64,000 bases of DNA, taken from Batillaria attramentaria. Lineage: Eukaryota > Mollusca > Gastropoda > Batillariidae. The stretch covers positions 533,501-597,500 of the forward strand of contig JACVVK020000336.1 in assembly GCA_018292915.2 (NCBI GenBank). The letters are read 5' to 3'. The first letter of the stretch is position 1. Every line of letters begins with the position of its first letter. Both the position numbers and the translations under genes were made by a program. The notes beneath the pieces were generated by a model, which worked only from the letters and a program-made list of their open reading frames with translations, did no database searches and had not been told where the DNA came from. This document shows positions 55,870-64,000 of the stretch, piece after piece.

Positions 55870-56504
55870 AATAAATAAATAAATAAATTATTACGTACTT
55901 ATACCTATACGTATCCGTTTTGTTTCTAGAACACGTTTGGCCTTTAATTAGTTATCGCATGCAGCTGTTTGTATTGAACATATGCCTTTTTAATTTCACA
56001 ACAGAACAAACACAATGACATGGATGACAAGGAAAAACAATGATTATGTACACGTTTTCGTATAGTACTCTGTTTCTGTTAATTTCTGCTTGTATTGCTT
56101 GCTTACGTTCAGCAGTCGTGTTTTGTTAACGCTTATTTTTCCTTATGTCGTTGGTTTGCTGATGATGCTACCACATGGTGGATGGTGTATCATGTGGGAT
56201 ATTAAAAGTGTTCTCCTTTCTCAACATTTCATCTGGGCTGATAAGAAAATCATTTTATCTCTTCCCATATGTTTTGAACTGTCTTTGTATGTGTATTTCA
56301 TACTCGGAAAATGATCAAATCAATTTTTTTTTTAATTTTTTTTTTAAATTTTTTTTTTATTTATTTGTTATTTTTAATTTTATTTATTTTTTTTTATTTT
56401 ATTTTTTTTTTTTTTTGGGGGGGGGGGGGTAAATAAATACATGTATGTTGTAAATATGTTGTCTTATGTTATTATATTGTACCTTTTCGGGGGCTGGTTT
56501 AATT
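55870..56504. other. low-complexity AT-rich sequence
   Basis: Poly-T with interspersed A, then poly-G, at 56325-56430; no gene seen. Confidence 0.5.
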
Positions 56505-56928
56505 GTTTGATCGATTGATTGATACTTGACTGGCTGATTGTCTGACTGGTCGATGTTTGGCCTGTTTTCGACATAGTTGGTAGGAAATTCACCGCATGGA
56601 GTCATCTACTGACAATAGCAAAACTGAACGCCCTCATGCCAGTAACGAACAATGCACATTACATTGAATTGTGGGAAACGAATGCAAAGGTCACGTGTTT
56701 ATGGAAGCTGAAGGGGCGGTGGTCATGGGGAAAGGTGGGGGAGGTGGGGCAGAGCAATTGAGTTTTATAATTCAACAGTGAGGTCAGAAATTTTGTTTCC
56801 TTTCTGATTAACGAACCGCCCATATTACCGGTACTATTGTTTAAGATAAGTATTTCCCTGTACGGTTTCCCTGTAAGGTTTACTCATCGTTACGTATGTA
56901 CAACGTCGTGGAAAGTTCCATGACCCAA

Positions 56929-56974
<46 letters not shown>

Positions 56975-56975
56975 C
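56505..56975 (+). repeat. paralogous flank of gene 3 (pair with 32425-33175)
   Basis: Collinear with the block upstream of gene 2 and ending in a (TG)n array at 56930-56970; evidence of tandem duplication of the gene 2/3 ancestor. Confidence 0.75.
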
Positions 56976-57469
56976 GTTCACCACGAGCGGGACGGAGTCT
57001 CGAAAATTCTATACTATTGTCTATAGACTGGAGTGTTACACGTGGCAACATTCTTGCTACAGTTCGTTGTAAATGGCGCCGTGTGTGCAGTTCTCGTCTT
57101 TACAATAACGCCTCGTTTGTGCACCACCTCACACCTGACTCACTCTGACAAGGCTGTACTGTCATACTGAAACTGGATTACCCAAATTGTGGGAAGTACG
57201 TATTTCCCTGTACGACGACAACCCACATAAAGTCTAGTTTATGCTGTGACAGTTAGCTGGAATAAATGTCATAGGTCGCGTTAGTTCGAAAGTGATTAAA
57301 CAACACAGGGATGAGGTTTTTATCGGTCATTGCTACACAAACAAATAAGCGAAAAAGAAGCAAACAAACACAGCAACAAACAACAACAACAACAAAACAA
57401 AAACATCAAGAACAAACGAAAACAGCGAAAAAAAAACAATTCAAAGATAACAATGTAAAGTAAGACGTT

Positions 57470-57525
57470 GAATCTCTCTCTGTATGACGACTTGCCTGAC
57501 GTCAAATGTTTAGTTCACGGAACTG

Positions 57526-57593
<68 letters not shown>

Positions 57594-57600
57594 AGAGAGA
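57470..57600 (-). repeat. short F1 fragment with (CT)n(CA)n
   Basis: TGTATGACGACTTGCCTGAC...CAAATGTTTAGTTCACGGAA matches 17758-17805 and 47632-47680 of the F1 copies; ends are missing. Confidence 0.6.
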
Positions 57601-57759
57601 GCACACGCTTTTTCCTCCTTTACGAGATTGAGAAATTTAATTCGGTGTTTCCGTTTCCAGCGGGTGAGAAGGCACCTTTTCGTGAAAATGGAACTTTACA
57701 GAATGGCCTTTTACCGTATAACGCATTTAAAGAAACCGTGACAACTTGATGTGCGTGTG

Positions 57760-57880
57760 GATGGGGAAAGAAATCTTCCATTGTCACGCTGACTCAATTT
57801 AAAGCCCATTTGAAGACCTACCTCTTTAGGCAAGCTTTCGAGCTTTCGTCTGACCACTGTTTCATCGGCACTCAGAGTGA
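57760..57880 (+). pseudogene. LINE C-terminal remnant
   Basis: A frame with VTLTQFKAHLKTYLFRQAF is the usual last segment of CR1/L2-type RTs. Confidence 0.6.
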
Positions 57881-58330
57881 GAGTGTGTGTGTGTGGGGGG
57901 GGGGGGGAGGGGATGGGGCGAGGGGAGGGGATAAATGTAAATGCCCTTAAAACAGACCTAAAAGGTCAAAGGAAAACCTAGTTAGGGTTTGTTAGCAGGG
58001 TTGACAAGTTTTGTGTTTGCTGTTGTTAGTTTGTATGTTTAGTTTTGATTTGTGATTTTTTTAGTATTTTCTAGTCTTGCATTTCAAAACCGAGGTTTGA
58101 TCATTCGCACTCGTATCGGTCGGTGAGAAGAGAATCAAGTCTTCTCCACATGCCCTTTTGAGTATTTCTTTCTTTCGGGATGTATGTATGGGAGCTAAAA
58201 ATGAAACATTCTGAGAGAAAGAGTAATTTCAGACCGTGCCAGAAACCAATCTGAGGAATCAAGATGTGAGAGAAAAGGTCAAATTGACCAGGACAGGTAC
58301 TTACATAAGCATGGAATCAAGTTCGTAAAA

Positions 58331-58410
58331 ACTAATAATAATAATAATAAAATGGGTACTTAAAAGACGCCCTCCCTCTCGCGGGAGCTCAGGGCGCCTT
58401 ACAGAGAACA
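58331..58410 (-). repeat. non-LTR 3' end with (AAT)n tail
   Basis: The reverse complement reads GTAAGGCGCCCTGAGCTCCC ... (ATT)n, the same kind of end as at 26920. Confidence 0.6.
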
Positions 58411-58507
58411 CACACTCACTCACCCAGAAACACACACGACATGCCTCCACACATACATTTAACTAAAAACACATGATGTGCAGCATCATACTCGGGCTGC
58501 CCCTGGC

Positions 58508-58545
<38 letters not shown>

Positions 58546-58620
58546 CCAGGAAAAAATTGAGGAAATCCGCTGCTGCCAAGCGAAGTCTGTCTTCTTAGAG
58601 CAAAACTAGCGTAATGAGCT

Positions 58621-59864
58621 GGGGCCGAGGTCACGACGCGAACGCAAATTTCTTTGCGCAAATAGGTTGCGGATCGTAAGTTCGTATGTGGCTACGTGAA
58701 AACTATCTCTTCCGCCAGTTGGCCGGTCACGACGCGCACTTACTGGAAACGGTGTCACGTACGGGTTATTTTTAGATAGGTGTGGGACCCCCGGGATTCC
58801 CACGGAAAACACCATCACGTGACCTGCACAAATTCTCCTTGCAGCGTGAAGAGTGAAAGAGAAGAGGGGGGGTGTTCACTACGCGTTCACTACAGAGTTT
58901 TTGATCGAGTCATGTTTATCTGCCGTAGCGTCAGGTTAAATGCGTGGCATGTATGTGGAGAGTGTGATCAGGAGAGCATGCACATCGCATATAGACCGCT
59001 CCCTAGCAGTCTCTATCTCAACATTGGACGGACTACAACCAGTAGAAGCATTTACTGCACGTACAAACCGTATGTAGCAGGCTCACTGGCAAGAAAACCA
59101 ACGGAATGAACCTCAATCAAAGAACAACGAAAGAGGAGAGGATAACAACAACATCAACAAAACTCTCCACATACATGCCACGCATTTAACCTGACGCCGG
59201 TGCTACGGCAGATAAACATGACCAGCGGCAAAACTCTGAATTCGGAACCCGCACATTTCGGGTCCACAACACAATGAATGAGACCTGCATTGACAGGCAT
59301 ACGATCAAAACGGTGGTGGCTGATCAGTGAGGACTGACCGAGTGCGTTCAGCACTGAACTAGTCCGAAACACACACAACAAATGTTAACCCACAAATCAA
59401 CCCACGATGTGTGTACGGCCGGCCATACAGGCCTTTGCATTGCAGGGTGCGTAGTGAACTGAACGCGCCCCCTCGAGATCTACACGGGTACCTCAAGTCG
59501 TCCTACAGAAGATCGCACAATTCCTGCAGGTCTCTCCTCCTAAATCTAAACCTTTGAAGCATGTCCACATCGTCGTACAAGTCAAAAGGGTTAGTACGAT
59601 TGCGGAACACCCTTTCCCGTCGCAATGCTCTTCTCATTTGCAGTTGGTAAATCAAGCGGGCCGCCATTTTTCAGATTTACGCAAAGGCTACGGCACCTTT
59701 CCGACACCCTCCTAGGTGGTGTACAATACGCAAGGGTTTCCGAGCGACCGTAACTCTGCGCAAACGTCATGACCACCCAATTTTATCACAAATCGTAAGT
59801 TACGGACCCTCGCGTGCGTAAATCGGTGGCGGAAAAGTTACGAACGCGTCGTGACCACGGCCCC
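58621..59864 (-). mobile_element. Harbinger-type DNA transposon, internally rearranged
   Basis: Terminal inverted repeats GGGGCCGAGGTCACGACGCG (58621) and the reverse complement of CGCGTCGTGACCACGGCCCC (59864) bound 1244 bp. Inside is a Harbinger transposase N-terminus (59503-59667, minus). A large internal inverted repeat is present: 58912-58970 pairs with 59163-59218 (GTTTATCTGCCGTAGC..., ...GCTACGGCAGATAAAC). No target-site duplication could be matched. Confidence 0.75.
59503..59667 (-). pseudogene. Harbinger transposase N-terminal fragment
   Basis: ATG at 59667 opens MAARLIYQLQMRRALRRER, then NRTNPFDLYDDVDMLQRFRF and RRDLQELCDLL before a TAG. It resembles the fragment at 43371 (YDDSKVYKKFRFNR). 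The catalytic part is deleted. Confidence 0.75.
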
Positions 59865-60429
59865 TGGACACTGAGACATCAGACAAAAGGAGGAAGCGGA
59901 CAACGTGCGAAATTAAGTCAGGCTGGAGGCTTGCACTGATGTTTATACATGAGCGTGGCCTCGGCGCTAGCCGCCTACAGAAAATAAAGCCATGCCAACG
60001 CCATAAATAGCCTTGCGCTTGTGAACGGCACGCAACTTGTTTTGTTTTAATTTCTGTATCTGTCCGGCTCTGAAAGTCTGGAATATTAACTGAAATCAAA
60101 ACTGTTTTACTTGTAAAAGAAGGAAGATGCTTCTGAATATATAATTGCATATATTTAAGATCATATTTTTTTCTTGTGTGGGTGAAGTTACTGGGATTCA
60201 GCCTATAAATGGATGTGAAATGAAAACAGTTTATTTATTCATTTTTTTAATTATTTTCTGCCGTAGGCGGAAGATGTTATCGCACAAACATTTTCGTGTG
60301 CAATACGGAAGAATTTCGATTAGAAAGTCACGAACCCAGGTTGCTTATGTTTAGTTTTAGTGTTTCGTGGACCGATTAGTCGTACATAGTCAAGTGAAGC
60401 TTAGAAAGGACGGAAAACTGAAATTCAAA

Positions 60430-60508
60430 ATGGACAAGAAATTAACAGTTTTATGCATCACCTTTTGCTTGATGGTGTCTTCCTCTTACTGCCAGAGTGG
60501 AAATTCAT
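60430..60508 (+). CDS. gene 3 exon 1, signal peptide
   Basis: Encodes MDKKLTVLCITFCLMVSSSY then CQSGNS, with the donor CAT|GTAAGT (remainder 1). A clear secretory signal. A 21-codon in-frame upstream extension is unlikely to be used. Confidence 0.75.
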
Positions 60509-60727
60509 GTAAGTGCACTTTAACGATTCAAGAAATCAGTTCATTTCTCAGTAAACTGACGCATTGCGACTGCGATGTCAAAATGTTTTCTTTCGTAAGA
60601 AGATTTACTGTTGTAAGGAGTCAAAAAATGAATTATACATTTAAGCATTGCCACTATAGACTATTTCTGGCTCACTTGTGTAAGAAAGTGAGTCTATTTA
60701 TTAACCATGCGTCCTCTCTCTCTCTCT

Positions 60728-60778
<51 letters not shown>

Positions 60779-62633
60779 GGTGATGGTGACGGATTTCATG
60801 GGGGTTATTTACCAGTTTGGTGTACGAGTTAAGCAAAAAAAAAAAAAAAAAAACTGCAGGAAGATTGTAATGAACAAAAAAGAAAAGCACCTGCTTTATA
60901 GAGTGAGACTACGAATGGTGGCTCGAATAAAGTAAGTTTAAACCGTTACAATGTGTTGTATAAAATCAAATGTTTTATACTGTACAAAAAAAAAAAAAAA
61001 AATTCATGAAATCTGCTGTTTTATCATCTTCAGGTGCAACTCTTGTATCACAAGACCCCAACAAGTCGTCTCAGATAACTGTTGAAGAGGAAACAAATAT
61101 TTCCGTACCGTTTGTTCTGTCGAATTTTGATTGTGTACGGGATAAAAACTTCAAAATTACAGGCTTTAAGACTGAAACGTCAACAAGTATTAACAAGACA
61201 TTGGCATGTGTGTATCGAATCAAGGACGAGCATTGTTATACATCTGACTCCTGTGTTTGTACCAATGATGGGACATTCAACGTGGTGGTCAGATCAGTCA
61301 AAAGATCTGACAAGGAATGGATATGGGAGAGCAGCATCACAGATATATCGGTTCCCAGCCCGATTGCGCTGATTGCAACATGTGAGTGTTCAGGTTTACA
61401 CTTTTTGCGTATTAGATCAGCAGTAACTCTTTCATTGAAGGACAAACACTATGTATTTAATCGTGTCTTTTCTGTGGGTCTAAGAAAACCGAACAAAAGA
61501 AAGAACAAGAAAACTGATCGTAGCCACACCTCAGAGCTTTTGTCTCTATTCCGCATCCCCTACATCTGTATGTTCTTCACACCATCAAGGTTGATTTTAT
61601 GAGGTGTTCAGCATTACACTTGAACAACCGTTCCTATAATGACGGATGAATAATTACGATTTTCATAACCTCAAACTTCATTGTTTCTAGGTTCAGTGAT
61701 TGACTGGTGTTTTGCAGATCCAGTGTCTATCAACCAGCTGACAATCGAGGCTCATGGATCTCCACTACAAGAACCGGTTGATCAAGGAGACAGTGTGCAC
61801 GTGCACTGTTTGTTTAATGAGGGCAACCCAGTGTTGGAACCTACACTACTGGACAGACATGGCCAGGTACTCGAGTCATCTGTACACAGTCATGGCAACA
61901 TTAGTCACCAGTTTCACCAGGTTGCCTGTGACGATGCTGGGATTTTGAGTTGTGAGGCGCCGGGGACCACGGAAAACAAAACTGCGACTCTTCTCGTCAG
62001 ATGTAAGCATTGTCCGTGTAGAAATGATAAAGTGCTCAGCTCAGTTGTTTGCGTCCGAGTAGTGAAAACAATTATATCCCTGGTTAGACCCGTTTGTATT
62101 CCAAACTTTTCAAACTTTTTTTTCAAGAAATGTCCAGGTGACGGGTCCCCCGCCCGATATGACGCTGACTGTCCATCTGGTGAACATGACGATTCAAGAC
62201 GAGGGACTGTGGCGCCTGACAGTGTCCAATGATGTGGATGTAGAAAACGCCGACTACGCTGACTTCTGGCTTGTGGTGCAAAAGCGGACGTATAGCAATT
62301 TTAGTCTGAAGAGTGCTTGTTTGAGATTCATTCTTTTCAGGTAAATTCCATCTTTCTTAAACCTTAGGAAATATTAACTGTACAATTTGACACACACGCT
62401 AAAGTTCTGGGTGGAGACTGCATTTGTTTTTTTTTTTTTGTTTTTTTTTTTTTTTTTTTTTTGGGGGGGGGGGGGGTTTAATCAAAGTAAGCTTCTAGTT
62501 TTATCCTGCGGTTCAAAGTGTTGAACCTGTCCTAGCATTTCTGTGTTTAAATGGTACGATTCTTGTATTCCAGATAATTCATCGACAACCTCATCCAATA
62601 ATGATTATACAGAGGAAACTACAGATGGACAAG
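60430..62633 (+). CDS. IgSF receptor (gene 3), partial, paralogue of gene 2
   Basis: Four exons fit one frame: signal peptide, D1, D2 and a Thr/Ser-rich stalk; later exons lie outside the window or are missing. D1 and D2 align with gene 2 exons 33842 and 34433/36192. The D3 module is reduced to a second-half remnant (62126-62280) whose phases fit neither neighbour, and no first half exists in the 120 bp available. D2 can splice directly to the stalk exon (62574) in phase, skipping the remnant. The gene may therefore make a shorter receptor or be decaying. Start chosen at MDKKLT because it begins the hydrophobic signal and has a favourable AAAATGG context. Confidence 0.65.
60728..60778. repeat. 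(TG)n microsatellite
   Basis: In intron 1 of gene 3, after a (CT)n run. Confidence 0.95.
61034..61381 (+). CDS. gene 3 exon 2, Cys-rich Ig-like module D1
   Basis: The acceptor TCTTCAG and the donor ACAT|GTGAGT bound 115 codons (lead 2, remainder 1). Has FVLSNFDC, CVYRIKDEHC, DSCVCTNDGT and EWIWESS; the same cysteine order as gene 2 D1. Confidence 0.75.
61718..62002 (+). CDS. gene 3 exon 3, Ig module D2
   Basis: The acceptor GTTTTGCAG and the donor AGAT|GTAAGC bound 285 nt (lead 2, remainder 1). Has VHCLFNEGNPV, LLDRHGQVLESSVHSHG and DDAGILSCEAPG. Two codons shorter than the gene 2 copies. Confidence 0.75.
62126..62280 (+). pseudogene. gene 3 relict D3 second-half exon
   Basis: A frame with QVTGPPPDMTLTVHLVNMTI and EGLWRLTVSNDVDVENADY matches gene 2 exons 35462 and 49901. 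The acceptor gives a 1-nt lead although the preceding exon leaves 1 nt, and the usual donor is lost, so it cannot be used in frame. Confidence 0.65.
62574..62633 (+). CDS. gene 3 exon, stalk
   Basis: The acceptor TATTCCAG and the donor CAAG|GTAAGG (lead 2, remainder 1) flank NSSTTSSNNDYTEETTDGQ, a Ser/Thr-rich, probably O-glycosylated segment. Phase-compatible with exon 61718-62002. Confidence 0.55.
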
Positions 62634-62791
62634 GTAAGGCAAACTTAGACAATAAGGACAATATCATGCTCTGCTTCTATCCCATTTGTTTCATGTAACA
62701 TTTTGACTGATGAAAATGAATAAAAACAGCTTCAGCATCGTCTGAGATGGAGTCAAAGTTGAAGCAGATGGCTTTCCGCGTTTTCAGTTTT

Positions 62792-64000
62792 TATGTTGTT
62801 TCCATAGTAATGGAAACAACATAATAGGACGGGCTAAAATTTCCACGTTCATAGGCAAGCATCTGTGGTACAAACGCACGTCACTGCCGATCTCCCGCAG
62901 AGACGATTATGCAAGTGTAACTCTGACAATGACGTAAGAAAACTTGCGTCATCGATGCTGACGCGTATGGTGTTCCGAACGCACTTCTCCTCCTCAGTGA
63001 GTGCCGTCTGTGCGGATGTGTGTGCGTGTGTGCGTGCGTGTGTGCGTGTGTGCGTGTGTGCGTGTGTGCGTGTGTGAATTGTGTCCGGGCCCGTTTCTTC
63101 GAAGATACTTAACCGAATGGCTTCAAATTTGGGGTATCCAAATTTATCAAAATGTTACATTAGACGATTCAAGCGTGTGATGATTGCTTAAGTGATTTGG
63201 GAGTTATCGCCCTTTTGAGACAAGTTGGTTGTCTTTCGTGTACAGGCGTAATATTTATTTAAATCACTCAATTGTTTGGCAGTAGATAGCTTGAATACGG
63301 ACTCTGAATTGACTCACTACTAGAAAATGGTCGCTCTTATAGTTTTCATGTAAACCGAGCCTGAGTTGACATTGCATGTGAACCCAGTTCAGATGCCTAT
63401 TTCTCCGAAAATACTAAACCGATCGATTTCAAATTTGGGGTTTCTAAATGAATCAAGATTGTTGAATAGAAGGCCCGATCCAGGTACGATTGCACACATG
63501 ATTTGCGAGTTATCGCCCTTTTCAAAAAAAGTGGCTTTCTGGCGTTTAAAGGCGTAATATTTACCTAAACCACTCCATTTTTGGGACATAGATAGCATGA
63601 ATACGGACTCTTAACTGAGTGAATTTTGGAGGTTGTCGCTTTTATACTTTTGGCGTAAACCGTACCTGATGAAAGTGCTGGTGAACACACTTTAGATCTC
63701 AAAATCGCTCCTACTATACATAGATAATGAGCCTGGGGTGCCATAAAAAATATACAAAAAAAATTAGAAAAATTCACTGCAGCCGTTGTCGTCAGTTGAC
63801 TCGAAAATTTGTACTCGAAGCACATTTCCTTTACACAAGCCACACGCCTCACAAACATCGCAGAAAAGGCACACGCGCACTGACGCAAAACTGTATCAGC
63901 GTCAGTTTGCCGACGTCATGTTTGATTGACGTGGGGGTGTGTCGTCACTTTTCGGAAGTTCTCTATTTGTAGACGGGGAAAGCGGGAGTTTCATTGATGT
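62792..64000 (-). mobile_element. F2 Helentron-like element, cut by the window end
   Basis: The palindromic 3' end (GTTTCCATAGTAATGGAAAC) is at 62793. Two ~320 bp internal units follow (about 63090-63390 and 63395-63700), with a (TGCG/TG)n tract at 63012-63076. Continues past the window. It lies in gene 3, downstream of the stalk exon. Confidence 0.75.

Overview
The window is animal nuclear DNA with no prokaryotic features. Short coding exons are flanked by GT/AG splice sites. (CA/TG)n microsatellites are very dense, and non-LTR retrotransposon, piggyBac, Tc1, Harbinger and tRNA-derived SINE debris lies everywhere. The style (immunoglobulin-domain receptors in tandem, tRNA SINEs, hairpin-ended non-autonomous elements, CA-repeat load) suggests a marine mollusc, most likely a gastropod. 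That assignment is inference; nothing here names a species.

Three immunoglobulin-superfamily (IgSF) type I receptor genes are the only host genes I can support. Gene 1 (minus strand, about 27.5 down to 9.4 kb) joins in phase from a signal peptide through one Ig domain split over two exons, a short stalk, a transmembrane exon and a multi-exon cytoplasmic tail. Gene 2 (plus strand, 33.8-52.9 kb, first exon not located) encodes five Ig-like modules, a transmembrane helix and a tyrosine-containing tail; a 12.9 kb transposon-filled intron splits it. Gene 3 (plus strand, from 60.4 kb, running off the window) is a paralogue of gene 2 with a signal peptide, two Ig modules and a relict third module. 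Almost all exon borders are phase 1 or phase 2 and match each other, which is the main evidence that the models are right. The genes look like a divergent local cluster of cell-surface recognition receptors.

The left 15 kb is a tandem segmental duplication (about 1.16-6.84 versus 7.02-15.06 kb). It duplicated the last three tail exons of gene 1, so two alternative, phase-compatible tail cassettes lie in series. The two copies carry different later insertions: a TTAA MITE and a SINE in one, a nested transposon stack in the other.

The repeats include two related families of non-autonomous elements (called F1 and F2 here). They begin with AACAAGRNGG, repeat a GTTGTTTC block near both ends and finish in a 24-26 bp palindrome; I read them as Helitron/Helentron-like. 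F1 copies are at 9.76-13.2 (a nested pair), 16.6-18.2 and 46.5-48.1 kb. F2 copies are at 21.2-23.2, 36.5-37.6, 40.1-42.6 and 62.8 kb to the end. A 685 bp element at 50.25-50.94 kb has 130 bp direct repeats and a complete type I hammerhead ribozyme, so it is a retrozyme-like or Penelope-like retroelement. A piggyBac gene (43.6-49.2 kb) is interrupted by a LINE and by an F1 copy.
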